This document shows positions 1 to 7,393 of a stretch of 64,000 bases of DNA, one piece after another. The DNA comes from Pseudomonas tructae. GTDB lineage: Bacteria; Pseudomonadota; Gammaproteobacteria; Pseudomonadales; Pseudomonadaceae. The position numbers and the translations under genes are program-made. The notes under the pieces were generated by a model. It did no database searches. It had not been told where the DNA came from and saw only the letters and a list, made by a program, of their open reading frames with translations. The stretch is taken from NCBI RefSeq assembly GCF_004214895.1, contig NZ_CP035952.1, positions 4,226,501-4,290,500 on the forward strand, written 5' to 3'. Every line of letters starts with the position of its first letter. Position 1 is the stretch's first letter.

Positions 1-35
1 AGGTTTGGCAGCAGCTCGGACACCGGGGTTCCTCG

Positions 36-65
36 GGCAATAATCGATAAGGCAATAATCGATAA
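36..65. repeat. Tandem 15-bp direct repeat upstream of nasS
   Basis: The 15-bp unit GGCAATAATCGATAA occurs twice in perfect tandem (36-50 and 51-65). It is AT-rich against a GC-rich background and lies about 57 bp upstream of the sigma-54 promoter of nasS, where activator or IHF sites usually sit. No function can be assigned from sequence. Nothing else recognisable is seen in 1-121. Confidence 0.8.
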
Positions 66-121
66 AGAGGGCCAGCTTGCCCGAGCCCTGCGCGGCAATC
101 CTGATGGAAAGCTGATGAAGC

Positions 122-138
122 TTGGCACAGGCCTTGCT
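122..138 (+). promoter_or_regulatory. Sigma-54 promoter of nasST
   Basis: TTGGCACAGGCCTTGCT matches the RpoN consensus TGGCAC-N5-TTGCW at every key base. The invariant GG (124-125) and GC (136-137) are ten bases apart. Transcription would begin near 149, just upstream of the ribosome binding site AGGAGA and the nasS ATG at 174. This fits nitrogen-limitation control through NtrC, although I could not identify a clear NtrC site in the short upstream stretch. Confidence 0.8.
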
Positions 139-173
139 CCACAGCGCTGTATCGACACAGGAGAACATCACAG

Positions 174-1379
174 ATGCCGAGCACCAATCCGCTGGCCTGG
201 GTGCATGGCAGCGACGCACCGGAAAAACCGCTACTGGAGCTGGGTTTCATGGCACTCACCGACTGCGCACCGCTGGTGGTCGCCGCCACCCAGGGCTTTG
301 CCCAAGCCTACGGATTGAGCCTCAACCTCAGGCGCCAGAGCTCCTGGGCGGGCCTGCGCGACAAACTGCTCAACGGCGAACTGGATGCCGCCCACAGCCT
401 CTACGGCCTGATCTATGCGCTGCAATTGGGTATCGGCGGCAGCAGCGCCACGGACATGGCAGTGCTTATGGGGCTGAACCAGAATGGCCAAGCCATCAAC
501 CTGTCCGCTGCGCTGCAACACCAGGGTGTGACCAGTCCCGAGGCACTGCAGCGCTTTGTGCACCAAAGCAGGACAAAACTCACCTTTGCCCAGACCTTCC
601 CCAGCGGCACCCATGCCATGTGGCTGTACTACTGGCTGGCCAGCCAGGGCATTCATCCACTGCACGACGTCGACAGCGTGGTGGTGCCACCGGTACAGAT
701 GCTCGCGCACCTGCGGGCCGGGCGCATCGACGGTTTCTGCGTCGGTGAACCCTGGTCCGCGAGCGCCCTGGAGCAAAGGCAGGGCTTTACCCTGGCCACC
801 AGCCAGTCGATATGGCCGGATCATCCGGAGAAGGTTCTGGGCTGCACTCGGGCCTTTGCCGAGCAGTATCCGAACACGGCGCGGGCACTGGTGATGGCCG
901 TGCTGGCCGCCAGCCGGTTCATCGAACAGAGCACCGAAAACCGTCGCAGCACTGCACAATTGCTCAGCGCCGCGGCGTACCTGAATGCGCCGCTGTCGAA
1001 TATCGAGCCGCGCCTGCTCGGCCAGTACCAGGATGGCCTGGGCAACCAGTGGCAGGACCCCTGCGCCTTGCGCCTGCATGATGCCGGCCGTGCCAACCTG
1101 CCCTACCTGTCCGATGGCATGTGGTTCATGACCCAGTTTCGGCGCTGGGGCTTGCTGCGCGACGACCCCGACTACCTCGCCGTCGCCCGCCAGGTCCAGC
1201 AACTGGCCCTGTACCGCGACGCAGCGACAGCCGTGGGCGTCGCTTGTGCGGCAACGGATATGCGCAGCAGCCAGCTGATCGATGGCAGCCGCTGGGACGG
1301 TAGCGACCCATGCGGCTATGCCCGCAGTTTTCCTTTGCATGCCCTGGCCGAAACGCCAGCCGCATTCGCGCACCCCTGA
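174..1379 (+). CDS. nasS: Nitrate-sensing regulator NasS (NrtA/CmpA-like)
   Basis: The 401-residue protein belongs to the NrtA/CmpA family of nitrate/bicarbonate-binding proteins but has no signal peptide or lipobox, as expected for the cytoplasmic sensor NasS. The family-type N-terminal stretch (LELGFMALTDCAPLVVA) and the central GEPWSA motif are visible. In Azotobacter, Paracoccus and Pseudomonas, NasS holds NasT inactive until nitrate or nitrite binds. The gene starts at ATG 174 after AGGAGA and lies directly before nasT, 14 bp away. The pairing with an ANTAR protein and the leader upstream of the transporter at 3649 make the assignment secure over a transport-binding role. Confidence 0.9.
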   Translation: MPSTNPLAWVHGSDAPEKPLLELGFMALTDCAPLVVAATQGFAQAYGLSLNLRRQSSWAGLRDKLLNGELDAAHSLYGLIYALQLGIGGSSATDMAVLMGLNQNGQAINLSAALQHQGVTSPEALQRFVHQSRTKLTFAQTFPSGTHAMWLYYWLASQGIHPLHDVDSVVVPPVQMLAHLRAGRIDGFCVGEPWSASALEQRQGFTLATSQSIWPDHPEKVLGCTRAFAEQYPNTARALVMAVLAASRFIEQSTENRRSTAQLLSAAAYLNAPLSNIEPRLLGQYQDGLGNQWQDPCALRLHDAGRANLPYLSDGMWFMTQFRRWGLLRDDPDYLAVARQVQQLALYRDAATAVGVACAATDMRSSQLIDGSRWDGSDPCGYARSFPLHALAETPAAFAHP

Positions 1380-1393
1380 AAGGAGACGCAAAC

Positions 1394-1969
1394 ATGCTGC
1401 GAATCCTGTTGATCGACGACACGGCGAAAAAAGTCGGGCGGCTCAAAGCCGCGCTGGTCCAGGCCGGTTTCGAGGTCATCGAAGAATCGGGCCTGACCAT
1501 TGACCTGCCGGCGCGCGTCGAAACGGTGCATCCGGATGTGGTGCTGATCGATACCGAGTCACCGGGCCGCGATGTCATGGAGCAAGTGGTGCTGGTCAGC
1601 CGCGACCGGCCTCGCCCCATCGTCATGTTCACCGACGAACATGACCCTGGGGTGATGCGCCAGGCCATTCGCGCCGGTGTCAGCGCCTACATCGTCGAAG
1701 GCATTCATGCCGGGCGCTTGCAGCCGATTCTTGACGTGGCCATGGCCCGTTTTGAAAGCGACCAGGCGCTCAAGGCCCAACTGCAGGCCCGCGACCAGCA
1801 ACTGGCAGAGCGCAAGCGGGTGGAACTGGCCAAGGGCCTGTTGATGAAAATGAAGGACTGCAATGAAGAGCAGGCCTACACCCTGATGCGCCGGCAGGCC
1901 ATGAGCAAGCAACAGAAGCTGATCCAGGTGGCTGAACAGATCATTGCCATGAGTGACTTGCTTGGTTGA
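1394..1969 (+). CDS. nasT: ANTAR antiterminator NasT
   Basis: This 191-residue protein has an N-terminal receiver-like domain (MLRILLIDDTAKK; DTESP at the phosphoacceptor region) and a C-terminal ANTAR RNA-binding domain (AERKRVELAKGLLMK then EEQAYTLMRRQAM). ANTAR proteins bind paired hairpins with hexanucleotide loops in nascent RNA and block terminator formation. I chose ATG 1394, which follows AAAGGAGA at 1378-1384; an in-frame upstream start at 1310 would run into nasS and lacks a binding site. NasS is the sequestering partner. The target is visible at 3537-3618, in front of the nitrate transporter, about 1.6 kb away across the intervening gene. Confidence 0.93.
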   Translation: MLRILLIDDTAKKVGRLKAALVQAGFEVIEESGLTIDLPARVETVHPDVVLIDTESPGRDVMEQVVLVSRDRPRPIVMFTDEHDPGVMRQAIRAGVSAYIVEGIHAGRLQPILDVAMARFESDQALKAQLQARDQQLAERKRVELAKGLLMKMKDCNEEQAYTLMRRQAMSKQQKLIQVAEQIIAMSDLLG

Positions 1970-1978
1970 ATACAATGC

Positions 1979-1994
1979 CCGGCCTCACGGCCGG
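1979..1994. terminator. Short GC-rich inverted repeat between nasT and the convergent gene
   Basis: CCGGCC-TCAC-GGCCGG forms a six-base-pair stem with a four-base loop in the 31-bp gap between two convergent genes. There is no T-run on either side, so it may be a weak bidirectional terminator or just an RNA end-stabilising hairpin. Confidence 0.4.
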
Positions 1995-2000
1995 ACAGGC

Positions 2001-3395
2001 TCAGCCTTCGCGTGTCGAGGCGTCACGTAGTTGTTGCGCCCGCCAAACAATCTCGTGATTGACACGGGATTTGTTGCATACGACTTCATTCAACTCCCAG
2101 GTTTTTTCAAAGGCGACAGAGAGTGGGCTACCCGGGGCAGTATCGCCAAATACGGATTGCATAGTAACGCCAGCAACCGCAGGCATAAACTTCTGCAGCT
2201 CTTCAATTCGGTACCCAGCCATCACTTCCTCCAAATTGTGACCGCCCGCCAAAAAAACCAGCGCCGCCCCCAAGACACCAAATAGCTTATTTTCCTCTAT
2301 CCCTGAATTTCCCACTTCCAGTAGCAAACGCAACTGTGAAAATGCGCCACCGGAGGTCGAATTAACGAAGGATTGAACCTCCGAAGCGGCAACCGCTTTC
2401 GGCCAGCCCGCTGCCAAATTTGGCACGCTGCGGTCCGTCGACTTTGACAGGGCCTGGGAAAACATTAAATCATTATAGGGCGCTGTCCTTTTAATCGTCC
2501 CCGGATAGAGCGATTCCGACCACTCTTCAATGACTTCCTGCCGGCCACGAAACTCAGCTGAAAACAATGCGGAATCGAAGTAAACGTCTTGAAAGGCTGT
2601 ACGGTCCACTGCGTGAGCAGCACAGAAGACAATGTCACTCAACTCTCGCAAAAAAGACTGAACCTGATCATTGTCCAGCGTCGCCTGCTGGTCCAGCGCT
2701 ACCCTGTAGCCGCCGGCCTGAAGGTGTCGAACAACCGCGGCATGCTCGTTCAGACTGGTATTGAATGCTTCATGGTTCTCCCCCCCGGCGGCCAGTTCAA
2801 TTAATTTTTCCTTCTGTTCCAACTGCAACAGCAGATGCTCGCTGACAACCCCATCGCTGTGCATCTTATCGATTTTTTCGACGGCGCCTTGTAATGCCTT
2901 GATACGCGCAGAGATAAATTCAACTTTATCCTCAGAGGCCGGACTGCCCGTACCCAGGGCATCCCGTTCCGCTATCAAATCCTCCAATGTACTTTCAAGA
3001 TTCTCCTTGGAAATATACAAACCACTCACGTACTCCCTGACCGTCCGAGCCAGATCACTAAATTGTGTTCGCAGTCCATCGTCCTGTGTTACTTGACGAA
3101 TGTACTCAGCCGACAACGCCGTTTCAAAATAGCGCCTGACGGGATCCTTGAACTGCCTCTGCTCATTGATATCAAGTGTAGAAACATCTACACCCTGACC
3201 ACAGAGGTAGTCACTCACGGTACACTCAGGGCTACTCCCCAACAAATACAAACTCATGACCTGAGTCCAGTTCTCCTTCCCCGGCGCTGTCAATGTCAGT
3301 AGCGCCTGCCCTTTCGTTAGCCCCTCTAGCGAACCCGTATTTGCAGTGCCTGAATTACTTGCCGCATGACCAATAATAGAACGTTCGACTATCAT
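2001..3395 (-). CDS. Unrecognised 464-residue protein, low-GC insert
   Basis: I do not recognise this protein. It has no signal peptide and no clear transmembrane segment. The middle, roughly residues 115-205, is charged and likely helical or coiled coil (ENLESTLEDLIAERD; LLLQLEQKEKLIELAA). The C-terminal half has a Gly/Ala-rich hydrophobic stretch (LFGVLGAALVFLAGGHNLEE). The gene is visibly poorer in GC than its neighbours and is oriented against them, suggesting acquisition. I chose ATG 3395 because AGGGTG lies just upstream; GTG at 3404 is the alternative. It sits between nasT and the transporter leader, so it separates genes that act together. It could be an effector or stress protein, but nothing in the sequence proves either. 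Confidence 0.75.
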   Translation of the reverse strand: MIVERSIIGHAASNSGTANTGSLEGLTKGQALLTLTAPGKENWTQVMSLYLLGSSPECTVSDYLCGQGVDVSTLDINEQRQFKDPVRRYFETALSAEYIRQVTQDDGLRTQFSDLARTVREYVSGLYISKENLESTLEDLIAERDALGTGSPASEDKVEFISARIKALQGAVEKIDKMHSDGVVSEHLLLQLEQKEKLIELAAGGENHEAFNTSLNEHAAVVRHLQAGGYRVALDQQATLDNDQVQSFLRELSDIVFCAAHAVDRTAFQDVYFDSALFSAEFRGRQEVIEEWSESLYPGTIKRTAPYNDLMFSQALSKSTDRSVPNLAAGWPKAVAASEVQSFVNSTSGGAFSQLRLLLEVGNSGIEENKLFGVLGAALVFLAGGHNLEEVMAGYRIEELQKFMPAVAGVTMQSVFGDTAPGSPLSVAFEKTWELNEVVCNKSRVNHEIVWRAQQLRDASTREG

Positions 3396-3506
3396 ACTTT
3401 TCACCCTGCACCGGTACCGAATTGCTGCTCAATGCAGCCGACCCGTCACCCTGCATTACCCATCTCCAGCAATCATGATGAAAATCTGATCGTGCGCTAA
3501 TTAATC

Positions 3507-3522
3507 TGGTCCAGCATTTGCT
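3507..3522 (+). promoter_or_regulatory. Sigma-54 promoter of the nitrate transporter operon
   Basis: TGGTCCAGCATTTGCT fits TGGCAC-N5-TTGCW, with the invariant GG (3508-3509) and GC (3520-3521) ten bases apart. The predicted start near 3533 falls four bases before the first hairpin of the leader, so the transcript would open directly with the NasT target structure. Confidence 0.7.
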
Positions 3523-3536
3523 AGACAGTATTCAAC

Positions 3537-3576
3537 GGTAGCCAACGGCGGTTGCCCCTTCACGACAAAGACGTCG
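3537..3576 (+). promoter_or_regulatory. NasT (ANTAR) target: paired hexaloop hairpins
   Basis: Two consecutive stem-loops with six-base loops are present. P1 has arms GGTAGCC (3537-3543) and GGTTGCC (3550-3556), with GU pairs allowed, and loop AACGGC. P2 has arms CGAC (3563-3566) and GTCG (3573-3576) and loop AAAGAC. Both loops carry the A1 and G4 that define ANTAR RNA motifs. P2 shares bases 3568-3576 with the 5' arm of the terminator that follows, so the two folds exclude one another. This is the expected architecture of a nitrate-responsive antitermination leader. Confidence 0.85.
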
Positions 3577-3618
3577 CACTCCCATCCGCGCCAGCGGGTC
3601 GGGTGGCGACGTCTTTTT
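3568..3618 (+). terminator. Leader terminator of the nitrate transporter operon
   Basis: AAGACGTCGC (3568-3577) pairs perfectly with GCGACGTCTT (3606-3615) and is followed by a T-run, giving an intrinsic terminator 30 bp upstream of the transporter ATG. Its 5' arm overlaps ANTAR hairpin P2. Without active NasT, transcription should stop here. Confidence 0.85.
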
Positions 3619-3648
3619 CGTTTCCGTCCCTGTTCAACGAGGTGTTCG

Positions 3649-4860
3649 ATGAATACGAGTTTCTGGAAGTCCGGGCATGTCCCCACCCTGTTCGCCGCCT
3701 TTTTGTATTTCGACCTGAGTTTCATGGTCTGGTACCTGCTCGGCCCGCTGGCGGTACAAATCGCCGCCGACCTGCAATTGACCACCCAGCAGCGCGGGTT
3801 GATGGTGGCCACCCCAATCCTGGCCGGGGCCATCCTGCGCTTTGTCATGGGCCTGCTGGTGGACCGGCTCTCACCCAAGACCGCCGGGCTGATCGGCCAG
3901 GTGATCGTCATCGTTGCGCTGTTCTGCGCCTGGCGCCTGGGCATCCACAGCTATGAACAGGCGCTACTGCTCGGGGTGTTCCTCGGCGTTGCCGGGGCCT
4001 CGTTTGCCGTTTCGCTGCCGCTGGCCTCGCAGTGGTACCCACCGCAGCACCAGGGCAAGGCCATGGGCATCGCCGGCGCCGGCAACTCCGGCACGGTGTT
4101 TGCCGCCCTGCTGGCCCCGGCCCTGGCCGCAGGCTTTGGCTGGAACAACGTCTTCGGCTTTGCCGTGATCCCACTGCTGCTGACCTTGGTGCTGTTCAAC
4201 CTGCTGGCGCGCAATGCTCCCCAGCGGCCCAAACCCAAAGCCGTGGCCGACTACCTCAAGGCCCTGGGCGACCGCGACAGTTGGTGGTTCATGTTCTTCT
4301 ACAGCGTCACCTTCGGCGGTTTTATCGGCCTGGCCAGCGCCCTGCCCGGCTACTTCAACGACCAGTACGGCCTGAACCCGGTGACGGCCGGCTATTACAC
4401 CGCCGCCTGCGTTTTTGCCGGCAGCCTGATGCGCCCGCTGGGCGGCGCCCTGGCCGACCGTTTCGGCGGTATCCGCACGCTGCTGGCGATGTACAGCGTC
4501 GCGGCCCTGTGCATTGCCGCCGTGGGCTTCAACCTGCCAAGTTCAGTGGCTGCATTGGCCCTGTTCGTCAGCGCCATGCTTGGCCTGGGCGCCGGCAACG
4601 GCGCCGTGTTCCAACTGGTGCCGCAGCGCTTTCGCCAGGAAATCGGCGTGATGACCGGGCTGATCGGCATGGCCGGCGGCATCGGTGGCTTCCTGCTCGC
4701 TGCGGGCCTGGGGGCGATCAAGCAGCACAGCGGCGACTATCAGCTGGGGCTGTGGTTGTTCGCCAGCCTGGGCATCCTTGCCTGGTTCGGCCTGCACGGC
4801 GTCAAGCAGCGCTGGCGCACCACCTGGGGCTCGGCGGCAGTGACGGCGGCGCGGGTCTGA
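3649..4860 (+). CDS. nasA: MFS nitrate/nitrite transporter
   Basis: This 403-residue, roughly 12-helix major facilitator of the NarK/NasA (nitrate/nitrite porter) family imports nitrate across the inner membrane. The early segment FLYFDLSFMVWYLLGPLA is characteristic, and two Gly-rich nitrate signatures are visible: GAGNSGTVFAALLAPALA in the fifth-helix region and a run of small residues near GMAGGIGGFLLAAGLGA. The start at ATG 3649 follows ACGAGGTG. It is the first gene after the sigma-54 promoter and the NasT leader, with the phosphatase-kinase gene only 10 bp downstream, so it probably heads a three-gene operon ending with cobA. Some Pseudomonas annotations call it narK; the context favours assimilation. 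Confidence 0.9.
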   Translation: MNTSFWKSGHVPTLFAAFLYFDLSFMVWYLLGPLAVQIAADLQLTTQQRGLMVATPILAGAILRFVMGLLVDRLSPKTAGLIGQVIVIVALFCAWRLGIHSYEQALLLGVFLGVAGASFAVSLPLASQWYPPQHQGKAMGIAGAGNSGTVFAALLAPALAAGFGWNNVFGFAVIPLLLTLVLFNLLARNAPQRPKPKAVADYLKALGDRDSWWFMFFYSVTFGGFIGLASALPGYFNDQYGLNPVTAGYYTAACVFAGSLMRPLGGALADRFGGIRTLLAMYSVAALCIAAVGFNLPSSVAALALFVSAMLGLGAGNGAVFQLVPQRFRQEIGVMTGLIGMAGGIGGFLLAAGLGAIKQHSGDYQLGLWLFASLGILAWFGLHGVKQRWRTTWGSAAVTAARV

Positions 4861-4870
4861 GGGTTAGCCG

Positions 4871-6541
4871 ATGACCTTGCAACTGAGCTTTGCCCAGGCC
4901 AGCGCCAGCGGCCCCCGGGAGGAAAACCAGGACGCCCTGCGCCTGGTGACCCCCAACCCGGAGCTGGCTGCCAGCAAAGGCTTCCTCTTCGCCCTCGCCG
5001 ACGGTGTCAGCCAGTGCGCCGATGGCGGCCTGGCGGCGCGTGCCAGCCTGCAGGCGCTGGCCCTGGACTATTACGCCACCCCGGCCACCTGGGGCGTGGC
5101 CCAGGCCCTGGACCGCCTATTGCTGGCGCAGAACCGTTGGTTACGCGCCAATGGCGGTGGCCAACCGCTGCTGACCACCCTCAGCGCCCTGGTGCTGCGC
5201 GGGCGCCGCTTTACCCTGGCGCATGTCGGCGACTGCCGGATCTACCGCTGGGCCGCCGGGCAGCTGCAACGCATCAGCGAAGATCACGTCTGGGACCAAC
5301 CGGGCATGCAGCACGTGCTCAAACGTGCCCTGGGCCTGGACCAGCACCTGCAGGTCGACTACCTGGAGGGCGAGCTGCAGGCCGGCGAGTGTTTCGTGCT
5401 GCTCAGCGACGGCGTCTGGGCCAGCCTCAGCGAAGCGCAGATCAGGGCAGTGCTGCGTGAGCAGATTGACCTGCAGGATGCCGCTCAGACCCTGGTCAGC
5501 TCGGCCCACCTCAGCGGCAGCCAGGACAACGCCAGCGCACTGCTGGTGCGCATCGAGCAATTGGGTGCCAGCACCCTGGGCGACTCCCTGGCGCAACTGC
5601 AGCAGTGGCCGTTGCCGATCGCCCTGCGCAGCGGGCAGATCATTGATGGCTGGAGGGTCGAGCAAACGCTGGGCCACAGCCGCCAGTCCTTGCTGTACCG
5701 CGTGCACGATCAGCTGCAACAGCCGTGGCTGCTCAAAACCCTGCCGGCCGAACGCAAGGACGAACCGGGCGCGCAACAGGGCTTGCTGCTCGAAGAATGG
5801 TTCCTGCGTCGAGTGGCCGGACGCTACTTCCCCGAAGTGCACCCGGCCAGCCAGCGCCAGCACCTGTACTACCTGATGCGCGAATACCCGGGCCAGACCC
5901 TGGCGCAACTGTTCGCCCACAGCGGCCCTTTGCCGTTGGCGCAATGGCAGTCACTGGCCCAGCAACTGCTGCAGGCGGTCGGCACGCTGCACAGGCGCAA
6001 TATCCTTCACCGCGACATCAAGCCCGACAACCTGCACCTGGGTGATGACGGCCAGTTGCGGCTGCTGGATTTCGGCCTGGCGTTCTGCCCCGGGCTCAGC
6101 GAAGACCGCGCCCATGAGCTGCCGGGCACGCCATCGTTCATCGCCCCGGAGGCATTCGAGGGCGAGCCACCCAGCCCCCAACAGGACCTGTACAGCGTTG
6201 CGGTAACGCTGTTCTACCTACTCACCGGGCATTATCCGTATGGCGAAATCGAAGCCTTCCAGCACCCACGCTTCACCCAGGCGGTCAGCGCCGCACGCTA
6301 TCGCCCCGATCTACCCGACTGGCTCGAGCACAACCTTGCCCAAGCGCTGCTCACCGATCCGCGGCAACGCTTTGAAACCGCCGAGCAATGGCTGTTGCTG
6401 CTTGAACAAGGCGAGCGCCAACAGTTGAGCCTGCGCGCGCGCCCACTGCTTGAGCGCGAACCGCTGAAAGTCTGGCGCAGCCTGGCGCTGCTGTCCTTGT
6501 TCCTTAACCTGATCCTGCTGATCTGCCTGCTAAAAGGCTGA
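4871..6541 (+). CDS. PP2C phosphatase-Ser/Thr kinase fusion, membrane-anchored
   Basis: The 556-residue protein joins an N-terminal PP2C-type phosphatase (residues about 5-230; EENQDA, LADGV with D44, HVGDCRIYR, LLSDGV with D180, SQDN with D219) to a C-terminal Hanks-type kinase (about 260-515; likely Lys289 in LLKTL, HRDIKPDN with catalytic D382, DFG at 400-402, GTPSFIAPE). It ends in a membrane helix (about 537-554), leaving both catalytic domains in the cytoplasm. The glycine-rich loop is degenerate. The gene is 10 bp after the transporter and 28 bp before cobA, so it is probably co-induced by nitrate. Substrates are unknown; control of transporter or reductase activity is an inference from position. 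Confidence 0.88.
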   Translation: MTLQLSFAQASASGPREENQDALRLVTPNPELAASKGFLFALADGVSQCADGGLAARASLQALALDYYATPATWGVAQALDRLLLAQNRWLRANGGGQPLLTTLSALVLRGRRFTLAHVGDCRIYRWAAGQLQRISEDHVWDQPGMQHVLKRALGLDQHLQVDYLEGELQAGECFVLLSDGVWASLSEAQIRAVLREQIDLQDAAQTLVSSAHLSGSQDNASALLVRIEQLGASTLGDSLAQLQQWPLPIALRSGQIIDGWRVEQTLGHSRQSLLYRVHDQLQQPWLLKTLPAERKDEPGAQQGLLLEEWFLRRVAGRYFPEVHPASQRQHLYYLMREYPGQTLAQLFAHSGPLPLAQWQSLAQQLLQAVGTLHRRNILHRDIKPDNLHLGDDGQLRLLDFGLAFCPGLSEDRAHELPGTPSFIAPEAFEGEPPSPQQDLYSVAVTLFYLLTGHYPYGEIEAFQHPRFTQAVSAARYRPDLPDWLEHNLAQALLTDPRQRFETAEQWLLLLEQGERQQLSLRARPLLEREPLKVWRSLALLSLFLNLILLICLLKG

Positions 6542-6569
6542 CAGCCCCTTTGCCGATGAGGAATACCCT

Positions 6570-7328
6570 ATGCATGCGAAAGTCTGGCTGATTGGTGCAG
6601 GCCCCGGCGATCCGGAGCTGCTGACCCTCAAGGCAGTGCGCGCCCTGGCCGAAGCCGAGGTGGTGCTGATCGACGACCTGGTCAACCCGCAGATCCTTGA
6701 ACACTGCCCGCAGGCGCGGGTAATTGCCGTAGGTAAACGCGGTGGTTGCCGCTCCACCCCGCAAGCCTTCATTGCCCGCCTGATGCTGCGCCATGCCCGC
6801 CAGGGCCGCTGCGTGGCCCGGCTCAAGGGCGGTGATCCGTGCATCTTTGGCCGCGGCGGCGAAGAGGCCGCCTGGTTGCAAGCACATGGTATCGAAACCG
6901 AACTGGTCAATGGCATTACCGCAGGCCTGGCCGGCGCGACCCAATGCGGCATCTCCCTGACCTTGCGCGGCATCAGCCGCGGCGTGACCCTGGTGACCGC
7001 CCATACTCAGGATGACAGCCCCTTGAACTGGCAGGCGCTGGCCCAAAGTGGAACCACCCTGGTGGTGTACATGGGCGTCAGCAAACTGGAAGAAGTGCAG
7101 CAGGGTTTGCTGGCAGGTGGCCTGGCGGCACACACGCCAGTGGCGATGATCGAGAACGCCTCGCTGCCTCAGCAGCGCGAGCGACGCAGCAGCCTGGTGC
7201 GGATGTGCCTGGATGCCGCCCACTTCAAGCTGCGCAGCCCAGCGATCCTGGTGATCGGTGAGGTGGCCGCAGTGGACAACAGTGCGGCGAGGCTGCAGTG
7301 GACAACAGTGCGGCGAGGCTGCAACTGA
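6570..7328 (+). CDS. cobA: Uroporphyrinogen-III C-methyltransferase (SUMT)
   Basis: This 252-residue SUMT transfers two methyl groups from SAM to uroporphyrinogen III, giving precorrin-2 for siroheme. Family motifs are clear: GAGPGDPELLTLKA near the N terminus, VGKRGG, RLKGGDPCIFGRGGEE, and the GITAGLAGATQCGISLT region. It lacks the dehydrogenase/ferrochelatase part of CysG. As third gene of the nitrate operon it would supply siroheme for the assimilatory nitrite reductase, which lies outside this window. A 26-bp tandem duplication at 7269-7320 shifts the frame at the very end, replacing an inferred ending LQLTA with LQWTTVRRGCN. The catalytic core is intact, so the enzyme should still work. 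Confidence 0.92.
   Translation: MHAKVWLIGAGPGDPELLTLKAVRALAEAEVVLIDDLVNPQILEHCPQARVIAVGKRGGCRSTPQAFIARLMLRHARQGRCVARLKGGDPCIFGRGGEEAAWLQAHGIETELVNGITAGLAGATQCGISLTLRGISRGVTLVTAHTQDDSPLNWQALAQSGTTLVVYMGVSKLEEVQQGLLAGGLAAHTPVAMIENASLPQQRERRSSLVRMCLDAAHFKLRSPAILVIGEVAAVDNSAARLQWTTVRRGCN
7269..7320 (+). repeat. 26-bp tandem duplication in the cobA 3' end
   Basis: Two perfect 26-bp copies (7269-7294 and 7295-7320) beginning GCAGTGGACAACAGTG abut each other. The length is not a multiple of three, so the second copy is read in another frame. Removing one copy would restore an ending LQLTA followed by TGA. Confidence 0.9.
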
Positions 7329-7349
7329 CGGCTTGAATCGCAGGCAAAG

Positions 7350-7375
7350 AAAAGCCCGGCCTAGGCCGGGCTTTT
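7350..7375. terminator. Bidirectional terminator between cobA and oprF
   Basis: AAAAGCCCGGCC and GGCCGGGCTTTT form a perfect 12-bp stem with a TA centre, flanked by A-run and T-run. It can end both cobA transcription on the plus strand and oprF transcription on the minus strand. Confidence 0.92.
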
Positions 7376-7393
7376 CAGTAGGGCTTTGACCAA

